From contig JAHJQN010000001.1 in the NCBI GenBank assembly GCA_018819225.1, forward strand, positions 62,001 to 126,000: 64,000 bases of DNA, in the 5' to 3' direction. A program made the position numbers and the translations under genes. Shown here piece after piece: positions 9,457 to 18,995 of this stretch (positions are counted from its first letter, which is position 1; each line of letters opens with the position of its first letter). A model generated the notes under the pieces. The model saw only the letters and a list, made by a program, of their open reading frames with translations. It searched no databases and was not told where the DNA came from. The DNA comes from Microcaldota archaeon. GTDB lineage: Archaea; Micrarchaeota; Micrarchaeia; Norongarragalinales; SBBD01.

Positions 9457-9472
9457 AATCCGCTCGGGGCTA
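9457..9472 (+). repeat. Partial direct repeat of the tRNA-Gln 3' end
   Basis: AATCCGCTCGGGGCTA repeats bases 9393-9408 of the tRNA exactly, 64 nt downstream, with a similar GTTC just before it. It covers the end of the T loop, the 3' half of the T arm and the acceptor strand. Such 3'-end copies arise from integrase-mediated insertion (att sites) or from local slippage. Only 48 nt separate the copies, so no element remains between them. Confidence 0.7.
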
Positions 9473-9503
9473 TTCAAATTCTGACTTCGGGCCGGCTACC
9501 AAT

Positions 9504-9513
9504 TATTATTAAT
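9504..9513 (+). promoter_or_regulatory. TATA box of the RibC-like gene
   Basis: TATTATTAAT centred about 37 nt before the ATG at 9546, predicting a leader of about 10 nt. Confidence 0.4.
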
Positions 9514-9545
9514 CCCTCTCGCGTGACTGTTTCGGGTGCTCGCAC

Positions 9546-10088
9546 ATGAAAGTAGGCTTCCTGGACTCGATTTTCAATTACGCGGATGTTTTTGAGACCG
9601 CTGCGGATACGCTGCATGAAAAAATCGCGAATTGTTCCGTAGAACGCTTTACGACGCCGCATTTGCTGAAGATTCCGGTTTGCAGCAAGCTGCTTTTTGA
9701 TAAAGGCTGTGATGCAATACTCGTGTTCTTGACCGCGCTTCCGGACGATTTCGACGAGATCCGGTTGGTGCAGGAGAAGATCATTGATTTGGAGGTAGCG
9801 GAAAAAAAGTTCGTGTTCTTCACGGTTGTGAGCGACTCGGAGTTTAAGAATGAGGAGCGTTTGATTGAGTTGACGAAGGAGCGCGTGGCCATTATTGCGG
9901 ATGCGCTTCAGAAAGTGGTGCAGGCGCCTTCCGAACTCGCCGGGAACATTGCGGACAACAGCATGACGAACGCGATGGACATGTTTTCCGTTCCTTCGGC
10001 GGAGACTCAAGACCCGTTGTCCAGCGATTCAGCGGAGGACGCAATGAGTTCGGTTCTCGGGGAAGAAGAAGGGAAGAGCTTGTTTTAA
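9546..10088 (+). CDS. RibC-like (archaeal riboflavin synthase family) protein
   Basis: 180 residues. Residues 1-125 follow the archaeal RibC pattern (lumazine-synthase fold): an N-terminal KVGFLDSIF strand (family: KVGIVDTTF), then ERFTTPHLLKIPVCSKLL (family: RKTVPGIKDLPVACKKLL), then GCDAILVF and a helical segment ending KERVAIIADAL. RibC converts two 6,7-dimethyl-8-ribityllumazine molecules to riboflavin, which would serve the ThyX and FAD-dependent proteins in this window. About 50 residues rich in Ser, Asp and Glu follow the core and are absent from typical members (~155 residues). Several conserved family positions differ, for example the usual ALGMPGK loop is LTALPDD, so a diverged or altered function is possible. 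It stands alone between two convergent or divergent surface genes. Confidence 0.55.
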   Translation: MKVGFLDSIFNYADVFETAADTLHEKIANCSVERFTTPHLLKIPVCSKLLFDKGCDAILVFLTALPDDFDEIRLVQEKIIDLEVAEKKFVFFTVVSDSEFKNEERLIELTKERVAIIADALQKVVQAPSELAGNIADNSMTNAMDMFSVPSAETQDPLSSDSAEDAMSSVLGEEEGKSLF

Positions 10089-10115
10089 AATGCTCGTACG
10101 AATACGATTCCCAAA

Positions 10116-13100
10116 CTACTTGCATTGTTTGAAACCGTCGTAACGATCGTATGACGAGGGGTAACCCTGATCCGTGCAACAGCCATTCGTTCCGCAGGCA
10201 TTATGCCCGTTATGACACCATGCACTTTCTCCCCATGGAACGAATGAAAATACGTTCGGGTAATTGTCAATGTTGTAGGGAAGAACGATGTCAAAGGAAG
10301 CGCTACGCGTTTTCTTCCCAGCCAACCCGCAGCTTCCTCCGCTTTTACCCCATCGAGCTAAACGAGACAAGTACACACTTAGGAATTGATTGGAATTCTG
10401 GGACGCCGGATGAACCATAAACCAGTAGTTCGTATTATATTGCATGTTTCCCATACCGTCATCAATATTCAGGAATCCCATTTTTCTCCAGTCAGAAGTA
10501 ACATCGACCGTCTTAAAGTGTTCGAACTCGTCTCCATCCGTCTTTGGTTTTCGAATTGGATGATCCGCTCCCCTATAGTCGGGAACAATGGGCCACTCGA
10601 AGGCGAAACAGTTCGTCTGCAAATTATCGAATTCATTTCGTAAAGCTCCCGTGCCCCAGGTTCCGCCTGGCGTGATTCCAGCTGCTGCAGGATCAAACAA
10701 GTTGCATGCCTTAACGGCACCGCACGGATCATCGTCCCCGCTTCCTCCTTCGGGCGCGCCGTCATCCGTCCAGTAACGCGGATAATTCGTTTGGAGCATC
10801 AAGGGATCGATATGGTACTTGTATTGGCCGCTGTACTGCCATACCTCTCCATCTTGGGAACGCGTTTGCAGGTTGTAGACACCCAAGCGCGCCGTACAAC
10901 GGGGATTATCGTTGCGTAACTGATTGACGTTCGTGGAATAATCGACGTCATGCAGGTCTTGAAGTGCATTGAATAATTCGTTTCCGGATGCCTGGAAGGC
11001 CATGGAAAACTCGAAGGGTTTGGCTGCCGGACTGTTCACGAAATACTTGTACGGAGATTGCGGGTCGATTTCAAACGCATCCACTAAAATTTCGTGGAGA
11101 GCCGTTTCATTCAACCACGTAAACACGTAAATGGGTTCGAGTTCGACGGTCTTGTATCCGTCGGGACGGCATTCGCTGCACAAACCGACGTCTCCGCAGT
11201 AATCATTGGATTCTAGAACGTCTTTTCCTTCGCACGGAATGTAGCAGTTACCATTTTCTTCACTGATTTGACAATCGAATGGAAGGAATTCCGGGGGTTC
11301 GTCGTCGGGTCCGCTGGCGGGAATTTCCCGGAAGAAACTGAACGAACCGGAGGCGGGGGGGTGGGCGGCTACGCATTCAAAAGTGTACTCGTACTGGGAT
11401 GGAGAATTGGGGTCATAGTCGGGATCTCCAGGACAGTTGCCGATGCATTCTTCATGGATATTGCAATCCACTCCCAGCATGAATTGGGGGGTAGCCGTAT
11501 CATCGACCATCGCGCAGTAATCAGTCGTGGAAACCAGATCGCATTCGATGCCGTTATTATCATCACAACGGATGTCGCAATAATCGAGTTCCGCGGCGGT
11601 TGGATTCTGCCCGTACGTATTCGCGTACGTATCGTGACAGAACGTGCACGGCGCTTCAATGGTTCCCGTATCCACGATCAAGTCCTGCCAATCCTCGACC
11701 AAGGAACGGCAAATATCGGTGTTGAAGTAATCCGCGGGCACAAGCTCATCGGCCGGTTTAGTGCACCAAATGGAATAACCATAGGCTCTCCGGAATGCGG
11801 TCTTTCGAGAGACCTCGCGCGCGTAATCCGTAAAGTCGTCTAACACGTTTTTCATGTATTGAACTTCGTCAAGGTCTTCTTCGGGATTCGGAGGCAACTC
11901 GTCGGGATGATCCACGTAACATTGAAGAGAGCACTGATTTCGTTGCCAGCTACACGTACCACGATGTGCGTCCGGTTGGTCCATACATTCTAGGAAATCA
12001 GCATCACATCCTGCAAGACAGCGTTCCAAATCGGTTTGCCAGCCCGCGCCATAGTATGCGTCAAGCGCCGCCTGCTGGTGGATTTTTCGGGACAGACTTT
12101 CTTCGGCATAAGGGACGGTTACCGTTTTAATTTTGGGCGTGCGATCTCCAGCGACCACATTGCTTCGTGGGTTTAAGTACGCGCCAAACGACGATTCATC
12201 GTCCTTGTTCCAAGTAAACAGGGAAGTTCTTCCTTGATCGGAACGGTACGCCGTCGGTCCCTCGAACAAATATTTGTTTCCGGACGGAACGTATTGACCG
12301 ACTTTGACGATGTCGCCTTGTCCCTTCAACTGGCGGTTATCAGTAACGTAAACGGTTCGAAGCGGGGACTCGGACTCGCGGTTGTAATCATAATATGAAT
12401 AGGGATGCGGAATGATTCCGGTATAGGCATCCTTATATCCAATAGTCGAAATGTCAATGGCGGGAACGGATTCAACCGTACTTCCTTTAACGATTTCGAT
12501 GTCGATGGTCTTGAGAACTTCTCCGTTCAATTCGCATTTTACTTGCATCTCCACATTTCCTTCCAATAATTCCATGGAATGGGAATTGAACGCGCATCCT
12601 GCATCATTCGTGGGATGGTAGCGAATCGCATCTCCGCCCATGCCCGTTCCCATGACAAAGCACGTGTGCACGGGTTTTTGCAGATCGCCGTCCTTGTAGA
12701 ACTTGATGTAACTGGTTCCTTCGCACAAACCGGGTTTGTACAAGCCGGAAAAGTCGGCTTTGATGGCGTCAGCCGGGAAGATCGAGTCGACTTGGAACAC
12801 TATTTTTTCGCAACTGCTTTCAATGTACGGGCCGCGCGGGCCGTTGATTGCAACTAAAGTTAATTCGTTGCAGGAAAGGTAGTTCTCAAGAGGAGAAGGA
12901 TTGCGTTGCGGCGTTCCTTCCATTACGGCAAGATGCGTCGGGAATTCCGTGATGCGGGTGGGATTTTCTGGATCATAAAATCGTGCAGTGAACGCGACGC
13001 GCGTCGTTGGCTCCCAAGGCGTTGCGAAAAGCGTTCCCGTCAAACAATCCGGATTATTCAAAGGAATTTCAATGGAGTCTTCCCCAATGTCGATAGATTG

Positions 13101-16100
13101 ACCGCCGCCGCACAGTCCATGCGTGAAGCGTAAGAAGGGATATGGACGGGCATCGAAATCGAACGTGAGAATCTGGGAATCGCCGAGTTGGTATGGCTCG
13201 ATCACGTACCGGATCCGGAGCTGGCGTTCATCACAACGTTCGGAATCACAGTTCTTCATGCTGTGCGCCTCGAACCCCGGCCCGCCTCGTCCGTTCGTAG
13301 GTACCAACTGGCACGAACCGGTTTGCGATTGATCGGGATCCGTGCACTGTTGATATTGAGAGAAGTAAATCGTGATGCAGTTGCCGAAACGGCAGAGCGT
13401 GTTGCCGACCTCGCATGCTCCAATGTTATCGTCCGGAACGCTTCCGCCGAACGGGTCTTGTCCGAAAGAGGCATTGAGGGTATCGCAAACCAAGTCGTCG
13501 GAAACGCAGGAGTCGCTTCCGCAGCATGGACCGGTCTCGTAACCGCACGCAGAACAAATTCCGAGGGGAATGGTTTCATCGGATACAATACAACGGAAGT
13601 TCGTATTGTCGCAGGGTTGAGGAGCATTGGGATCGCATAATTGGTTGTTGCCGCCAAGCTCGCAGTGCTCGCCATCGCAGGTTTTGCACGCGGGATCGTT
13701 ATTGAGGTTGACGGAATCGCAGTACTCGTTGATTTCGCAGTATGGATCGCATTGGCGGATGTCATTGCATGCGTTTTCCAAGACGCACTCGCCGGCATGG
13801 GAACCAGAACCGCAGCAAACGGTTTCGCCTAGACATTCATTTTCAGAGGATCCGCAGAACGTGGGCGATGCGCAGATGCGCCCATCGGGATCCGAGGGGC
13901 CCCAGCACTGGTAGCCGGCACCGCACGCGGGACCAAAGTCACAGCATTGCTGACCGAATTCCCCGCAATCCACACAATACGCATCCTGGTTGCACAATAA
14001 GAATTGGTCGCAGGCATTGGCTTGCCGGCAGTATTGGTCTAATGCGGAACAAATGGGTTCTGCATCCTTGCATCTTCCATTTACGCCAGTGGAATCGCAG
14101 TACTCGTCTTCCAAGTCACATACGGGAGTGCATTCTGACACCGTGAAACCTCCAGTACATTGAGCTGCAGGAGTACACGATTTGGCACCACCGGACTCGC
14201 AGCAGACTTCATTATCTTGACAAGCTTCAGATGAATCTCCGCAAACAGTAGGATAAGTGCAAGATCCTCCGATGCATTGCATCCAGTAATCACAAGGATC
14301 GGCTCCAGAACAACACGCTTCCGAGAATCCTCCGCATTCCGTTGGCGGTGGTCCGACGTCTTCCACGCATTCCACTAAATCGGGATCGCAGTGGAAACCG
14401 GGATCGCATATCTCGATGTCGTCACACGTAATGTCCCTGCAGACCCATCCATCACAAAGCTGGTTTTCCTCGCAATCCGTGCTGACCAAGCACTGGTACC
14501 ATTCAGGCGCGCAAACTCCTTCCGCGCAAACAAACGTTTCGTTATTCATCCACTCTCTGCACTGCTCATTGGTTGAGCATTCGGGAATGTCGACGCATAC
14601 GCCGCGCACGTAAGGCGGTTGGTCATCGCGTTGGATGCACCGGTAATCCGGCGAGTAACCGTATTCGGGACTGATGCATTGCTCGGTTTGATAGCATTCC
14701 TCGCAGAAGTTGGCGCCATTACAGTAATAGTTGGGACCAAAGGTTCCGCAATCCGCGCTTTCCGTGCATTCGAGTTCCAAGGGCGCGCAAACATTCTCAG
14801 TTGTGCAGAACTCATCAGTACTGCACGTGCGATGCGAGTCGTCGCAATAAAAGTCGGCGCAGAAAAGCTGGAACATGGGATGGTTCATTGGAAGCGTGGA
14901 GCAGTGCACGCAAGCCGCTTCTGTTGGAGGTCCCAGGAATACCTGACAGAAGTCTTGATTGTTGGCTGCTTGGCATGCGGGATCGCATTCGAAAGGTCCG
15001 AGGATGCACGCGTTGAGATCCGTGGTGCAAGTGAGCCCGCCTTGCGTCAAACAACACTCTTCTTCTCCGGAACAAACGTCGTTTCCGCACGCAATGCGTT
15101 CCGCGCAAATACTATCCGATGTACAGAAGAGATTGTCGCCTTCGCAGATGGAGCGCTCGCTTTGGTCTTGGGCAATGGGACAACAGTCTTGGCCTTCTTG
15201 ACCGCACTCCTGGCAAATGCTTCCTTCCGGATAATGCGGGCAATAAAATTGCTGGCCGCCTTCGGGTTCGCAGTAAAGCGTTCCGAACACGTTGCAATAG
15301 CCGGGACAAACGTCTCCGATTTGATCAGGGTTCTCGCGCAATAAATCGGCGCACGGAGCGCATGAAGCCGGTAGTTCGGTGGCATCGCAATACGTTATTC
15401 CGGTGCAGGGAGGTTCGCATGAAGATAATACGCCGTCGCAAGCCGCTTCGTTGGCAACGCACTCGCCTTCACCCGTCTGTTCGTCCGTAATGCAGCAAAG
15501 CGGAACGTCGGGAGTGCAAATTTCTTGGGAGATTCCGCAGACTGTTGGGGTAGTGCAAACATATCCGTGCTGCGAGTCTTGGCAGGTAAGCGGCGCGTCG
15601 CAAACGTTTCCGGGACAACAGGCTTCATCCATTCCGCCGCACGTCCCGCACTGGCCGTTCACGCACTCTAAGCCAAGCGAACACGAGTCGCCGGCGCAAC
15701 ACGCTTGATTGTCCTGTCCGCAAGGCGTGCAGGTTCCCAGCTCGCTGCCGGGATTCTGTAAACAAATGTAGCCGGAAGGACACGCGTTTTGTTCTGATGG
15801 ATCGCACATGCCGCCGGGCTCTCCGAGAGGGCAGTGCTCGGCATCGCACGCGCGGCATAATGGGTTCTCCAAATCGGATGCGTCGCAGTATTGGTCTTCG
15901 GAACATAAGGGATCGCAAATAACGGGATCATTGCAAACGGAATGCAGCGTGCATTGTCCGAGGTATTCCTCGTCTTTGCAGCAAACCGTTGCGCCAACGC
16001 ACGCATTTTCTTGCGAGCCGCAGAATGTTGCAGAAGTACATTGGTTTCCAATGCACTGCATCGTATCAGAGCAAGCGTCCGAGGGATTGCTTTCGCTCCA

Positions 16101-18896
16101 AGAGCAGCAGACTTGATCGAACAATCCGCAAGCAGTGCATTCGCCGTTGTCGCAAATGAGGCTTTCATCGCACGAGTTGCCGCCGCAGCAGCTCTCTCCT
16201 TGTTCGCCACAATCCTCGGTCCGGCAAATGCCTCCTCCTTCCGGTTGAGAGGAATCGCAGAATTGCTGCAGGGGATCGCAAACCGGAACGCATTGCGCGG
16301 GATCGCTGCAGGAATCCGAGGGCTCGCAGCTCTTGCTGCCTCCATCCTCGCAGCACACATCGTTATCCGTGCAGTAGAGAGACGTCGAACCGCACGAGGT
16401 GGGGAACGTGCAAATGTCGGAAAGGCATTGATAGCCGGCATCGCAAGCGAAATCGGGTGCGTCGCGCGTGCTGCAACACGCCTGGCCGAATTGCCCGCAC
16501 GAAAGCACGGCAAAGTTTTCGGACAACGTGTTGGCCGCGCACCACGGCCGGCCTTCGATCCCGTAATGGTTTCCGAGCCCTTCATCTTCCGGAGTGCGGT
16601 AGTAAACGCCGCTATCGGATGCGTAGGCTCGGTAATGAACGGATAAGTTCTCCATGTTTTCGACGTCGGGTTTCACGCGGATCCAGTACGCGACCTCTCG
16701 CGGGCCCGTGAAATCGTATTCCGCGTTCACCCAAGCGAGTTGATACGCGGCTCCTCCCGTATAATCAATGGAACAAACGCTCGAGGAAACGTTGCCGGAG
16801 AAGTTGCCGTCACCGCGAAGCACGAACGAACCCGATACGTTTAAGGGAATTTCTTGGTGAGAGTGATTCACGATATGCCCGACTTCCTCATAATCAGGGG
16901 TTTGCAGGCGCACGAAAACGCCGCGCGTACTCACCCCTTCCCGGAAGTACACGGAGAATTTCGCAAGGTAGTACTGATCCGCAATCAATTGGGTAACGGG
17001 GTCCAATGAGGCGTCACTCATGCCCGCGAACGCGATGCGAACAATGCTGTCATCGTCCAAGCGAATTAGAATAGCGGTTTGTTCGGATACGTTGTCCGCG
17101 GGAACGGTTTTCGCGGGAATGTTTTTCCTCCACTCGCGGTAAAGCGGCGCGTTAACCGTGAGATTCAAGCGCTTGTCCACGCGCACGAGCATGTCGCAAG
17201 ACTCTGCATTGGCGGCTTCGCAGCTCGCGTGCAGCGCGCTTTCGCCCGTGCCGGCAAGATAGACGGCTGCCGAAAACGTGGTAATCGTGTTGTTGTCAAA
17301 ATCCTTGGCGTAGACGCGAATGGTTCCGCGCGGGTTGAGCAACGTGAGATTGATGTCATCGCTTCCCGAAGAAAGGTCCGCTGAAGCATTACCTTTCAGG
17401 GAACCGTACGAGCCTTTTACGGTTAATAGGGAGCGCGGCAATCCTGCAATGGTATCCGAGCCGCGTGTGATGCGCACGTTGAAGGGAGGAATCCATTCGT
17501 TATCGGTATCAAAGAACGCGATGGAAACGGATTTCGTTATTTTTTGGCCGTCTTCATCATAAGTGGAAATGGTGAGGTTGCCGGAATTCAAGGAAGTGGC
17601 TTTGGCGAGCAGAATGGTCTTGGATTCTCCTGCAAAGAAGCGCAGTGTTTTTCCGGGAAGATACCCGTCCTTGTAGGCGACCGCGTAATACGAGCGAGCG
17701 GGAGCCAAAATAGCCGAGAGTTCGGATTTGCCGGTGGTTTCTTTCGCGACCGTGAAATTGCCTTCGCCTTCGCCGGCTTCAATAATGGCGATGTATGCGG
17801 TAATGGATTTGCCTTGCTCGTCCTGAATTTTGATGAGCGAACGTTCGCCGCCGACCAAAGGAAGCAACGTGAGTGAAACCGTCATGCTGCGTTTCAACGT
17901 CACGGTTTTCACCGCGCGATCGTAATCATCCAATTCGGCAACGATCTTGACTTCGGTGCCGACATCCAGCGAAGTAACGGTGGCGGTTCCGAAACGCGTA
18001 TCCGTTTCAGCGAGCAACGCGTTGGTTTCCGCGTCGCGAATCACGACGTGCGCATCCAAGGCATTTCCATCATCGTCTTTCGTGTTGATCGTGATCGTGG
18101 CCCGGTCGGAGGGCTCGGAAGGCGGGGGATTCGGGCCGTCGTTGCGTTCTTGCCGCATGAAAATCTTTTTCGAAAGCCCTTCATCGGCCGTAAATGAAAT
18201 CGTCTTGGTTTCATAGCCTTCAAGGGACGCGGTAACGGTGACCGTGGCGCCAATGATTACGTGGATAACGGCTTTGCCTTCCAAGTTCGCTCGCTCGCTG
18301 TTGGAAACCAATTGACCGGCATTGTTCGCGTACTCGAACTGAAGTTCCACTTGCGGCAGAGGACGCTCTTGGAAATCAGTGACAAGAAGCGTCACTCCGA
18401 CGATGTTGCTTTCAAGATTGAAAGAGAGAGAGTTGCGTTGTCCGATGACGAAGAATTGTTCGACCTCGCGGAAGCCCGATTTGGATACCTTGATGGTGAC
18501 CTTCTCGCCTTTCGGCAAGCCCGCGAACTCGACTTCGCCGTCAATGGTTTCCCCCGAACGCTCGAATTCCGTGCCCGTGAGTTCCACGAGCGCGCCATTG
18601 ACTTTTCCTTCCTCGGACAACACGGTGATTTTAACGCTGGAGGATTGGGAAAGCATGGGCCCTAGAAGAACGAACATTACCGTTCCGAAAAACAAGAGAA
18701 CGATGAGCGCAAAAATCGGGAAGGAGGGAATGCCGCGTTTTTCAAAAGGCTCGAGAAAGAAACGCGCGAAAGGAATGTGATGCGCTTCCAGCCACTCCGC
18801 CATCTTGTAATACTGTTCTTCCACGGATTCGTAAGCTCCTTTGACCCGAATCGATAGATCATTGAATGCGTTTTTGAGTGTCTCTTGAGGATCCAT
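10116..18896 (-). CDS. Giant cysteine-rich surface protein
   Basis: 2,926 residues from the ATG at 18896; an in-frame TTG at 18905 adds three more and is less likely. An amphipathic cytoplasmic N-terminus of about 55 residues precedes one TM helix (about 58-83). Residues about 85-600 carry carboxypeptidase-regulatory-like beta domains, and the next ~180 a domain shared with the other giant protein (YYLAKF, WIRVKP and YRAYAS match HYLAKF, LYVKP and YKAYAS there). From about 800 to 1835 the sequence is packed with Cys, in recurring CG-x-x-x-Q-x-CC and CDP-x-C-x-x-x-x-YCD units, and contains a ~285-residue duplication. The rest mixes beta-rich stretches with smaller Cys clusters; the C-terminus is also Cys-rich (CGTNGCCTDQG). 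No enzymatic motif was recognised. The many Cys pairs imply disulfide-bonded rods outside the cell. A role in adhesion or as a protease-resistant stalk is inference. Confidence 0.85.
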   Translation of the reverse strand: MDPQETLKNAFNDLSIRVKGAYESVEEQYYKMAEWLEAHHIPFARFFLEPFEKRGIPSFPIFALIVLLFFGTVMFVLLGPMLSQSSSVKITVLSEEGKVNGALVELTGTEFERSGETIDGEVEFAGLPKGEKVTIKVSKSGFREVEQFFVIGQRNSLSFNLESNIVGVTLLVTDFQERPLPQVELQFEYANNAGQLVSNSERANLEGKAVIHVIIGATVTVTASLEGYETKTISFTADEGLSKKIFMRQERNDGPNPPPSEPSDRATITINTKDDDGNALDAHVVIRDAETNALLAETDTRFGTATVTSLDVGTEVKIVAELDDYDRAVKTVTLKRSMTVSLTLLPLVGGERSLIKIQDEQGKSITAYIAIIEAGEGEGNFTVAKETTGKSELSAILAPARSYYAVAYKDGYLPGKTLRFFAGESKTILLAKATSLNSGNLTISTYDEDGQKITKSVSIAFFDTDNEWIPPFNVRITRGSDTIAGLPRSLLTVKGSYGSLKGNASADLSSGSDDINLTLLNPRGTIRVYAKDFDNNTITTFSAAVYLAGTGESALHASCEAANAESCDMLVRVDKRLNLTVNAPLYREWRKNIPAKTVPADNVSEQTAILIRLDDDSIVRIAFAGMSDASLDPVTQLIADQYYLAKFSVYFREGVSTRGVFVRLQTPDYEEVGHIVNHSHQEIPLNVSGSFVLRGDGNFSGNVSSSVCSIDYTGGAAYQLAWVNAEYDFTGPREVAYWIRVKPDVENMENLSVHYRAYASDSGVYYRTPEDEGLGNHYGIEGRPWCAANTLSENFAVLSCGQFGQACCSTRDAPDFACDAGYQCLSDICTFPTSCGSTSLYCTDNDVCCEDGGSKSCEPSDSCSDPAQCVPVCDPLQQFCDSSQPEGGGICRTEDCGEQGESCCGGNSCDESLICDNGECTACGLFDQVCCSWSESNPSDACSDTMQCIGNQCTSATFCGSQENACVGATVCCKDEEYLGQCTLHSVCNDPVICDPLCSEDQYCDASDLENPLCRACDAEHCPLGEPGGMCDPSEQNACPSGYICLQNPGSELGTCTPCGQDNQACCAGDSCSLGLECVNGQCGTCGGMDEACCPGNVCDAPLTCQDSQHGYVCTTPTVCGISQEICTPDVPLCCITDEQTGEGECVANEAACDGVLSSCEPPCTGITYCDATELPASCAPCADLLRENPDQIGDVCPGYCNVFGTLYCEPEGGQQFYCPHYPEGSICQECGQEGQDCCPIAQDQSERSICEGDNLFCTSDSICAERIACGNDVCSGEEECCLTQGGLTCTTDLNACILGPFECDPACQAANNQDFCQVFLGPPTEAACVHCSTLPMNHPMFQLFCADFYCDDSHRTCSTDEFCTTENVCAPLELECTESADCGTFGPNYYCNGANFCEECYQTEQCISPEYGYSPDYRCIQRDDQPPYVRGVCVDIPECSTNEQCREWMNNETFVCAEGVCAPEWYQCLVSTDCEENQLCDGWVCRDITCDDIEICDPGFHCDPDLVECVEDVGPPPTECGGFSEACCSGADPCDYWMQCIGGSCTYPTVCGDSSEACQDNEVCCESGGAKSCTPAAQCTGGFTVSECTPVCDLEDEYCDSTGVNGRCKDAEPICSALDQYCRQANACDQFLLCNQDAYCVDCGEFGQQCCDFGPACGAGYQCWGPSDPDGRICASPTFCGSSENECLGETVCCGSGSHAGECVLENACNDIRQCDPYCEINEYCDSVNLNNDPACKTCDGEHCELGGNNQLCDPNAPQPCDNTNFRCIVSDETIPLGICSACGYETGPCCGSDSCVSDDLVCDTLNASFGQDPFGGSVPDDNIGACEVGNTLCRFGNCITIYFSQYQQCTDPDQSQTGSCQLVPTNGRGGPGFEAHSMKNCDSERCDERQLRIRYVIEPYQLGDSQILTFDFDARPYPFLRFTHGLCGGGQSIDIGEDSIEIPLNNPDCLTGTLFATPWEPTTRVAFTARFYDPENPTRITEFPTHLAVMEGTPQRNPSPLENYLSCNELTLVAINGPRGPYIESSCEKIVFQVDSIFPADAIKADFSGLYKPGLCEGTSYIKFYKDGDLQKPVHTCFVMGTGMGGDAIRYHPTNDAGCAFNSHSMELLEGNVEMQVKCELNGEVLKTIDIEIVKGSTVESVPAIDISTIGYKDAYTGIIPHPYSYYDYNRESESPLRTVYVTDNRQLKGQGDIVKVGQYVPSGNKYLFEGPTAYRSDQGRTSLFTWNKDDESSFGAYLNPRSNVVAGDRTPKIKTVTVPYAEESLSRKIHQQAALDAYYGAGWQTDLERCLAGCDADFLECMDQPDAHRGTCSWQRNQCSLQCYVDHPDELPPNPEEDLDEVQYMKNVLDDFTDYAREVSRKTAFRRAYGYSIWCTKPADELVPADYFNTDICRSLVEDWQDLIVDTGTIEAPCTFCHDTYANTYGQNPTAAELDYCDIRCDDNNGIECDLVSTTDYCAMVDDTATPQFMLGVDCNIHEECIGNCPGDPDYDPNSPSQYEYTFECVAAHPPASGSFSFFREIPASGPDDEPPEFLPFDCQISEENGNCYIPCEGKDVLESNDYCGDVGLCSECRPDGYKTVELEPIYVFTWLNETALHEILVDAFEIDPQSPYKYFVNSPAAKPFEFSMAFQASGNELFNALQDLHDVDYSTNVNQLRNDNPRCTARLGVYNLQTRSQDGEVWQYSGQYKYHIDPLMLQTNYPRYWTDDGAPEGGSGDDDPCGAVKACNLFDPAAAGITPGGTWGTGALRNEFDNLQTNCFAFEWPIVPDYRGADHPIRKPKTDGDEFEHFKTVDVTSDWRKMGFLNIDDGMGNMQYNTNYWFMVHPASQNSNQFLSVYLSRLARWGKSGGSCGLAGKKTRSASFDIVLPYNIDNYPNVFSFVPWGESAWCHNGHNACGTNGCCTDQGYPSSYDRYDGFKQCK
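13475..14345 (-). repeat. Cys-rich duplicated block, membrane-distal copy
   Basis: About 285 residues beginning CGGFSEACC, aligning in order with the block at about 15650-16500. Shared landmarks are CGSSENEC...TVCC, CND...QCDPYC, EYCDS, CDGEHCELG and ACGYETGPCCGSDSC. It shows duplication of a large Cys module within the second giant surface protein. Confidence 0.7.
15650..16500 (-). repeat. Cys-rich duplicated block, membrane-proximal copy
   Basis: About 285 residues beginning CGQFGQACC. Matching landmarks are CGSQENAC...TVCC, CNDPVICDPLC, QYCDAS, CDAEHCPLG and PCGQDNQACCAGDSC. Smaller units of 40-60 residues repeat inside each block. Confidence 0.7.
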
Positions 18897-18940
18897 ACGA
18901 GCCAAACCAACGCAAAAGTTGAAACGAATTTATCAAATGG

Positions 18941-18963
18941 GTTATAAAGTTACCCTTTATAAA
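18941..18963. promoter_or_regulatory. Divergent promoter: second giant surface gene / LonB-like gene
   Basis: Two TATA boxes lie 15 nt apart. CTTTATAAC on the minus strand (18941-18949) is centred about 49 nt before the ATG at 18896, and TTTATAAA on the plus strand (18956-18963) is about 36 nt before the ATG at 18996. Predicted leaders are about 22 and 11 nt. Confidence 0.55.
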
Positions 18964-18995
18964 GCTTGTAAGAGAGCGAAACGCGGGGAAACGGA

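Noticed and set aside
9449..9474. Second tRNA gene after tRNA-Gln
   Set aside because: Only the 3' T arm and acceptor strand are present; there is no D arm or anticodon arm upstream.
9304..9549. Open frame across tRNA-Gln and the spacer
   Set aside because: It runs through the tRNA and its intron; composition is not protein-like.
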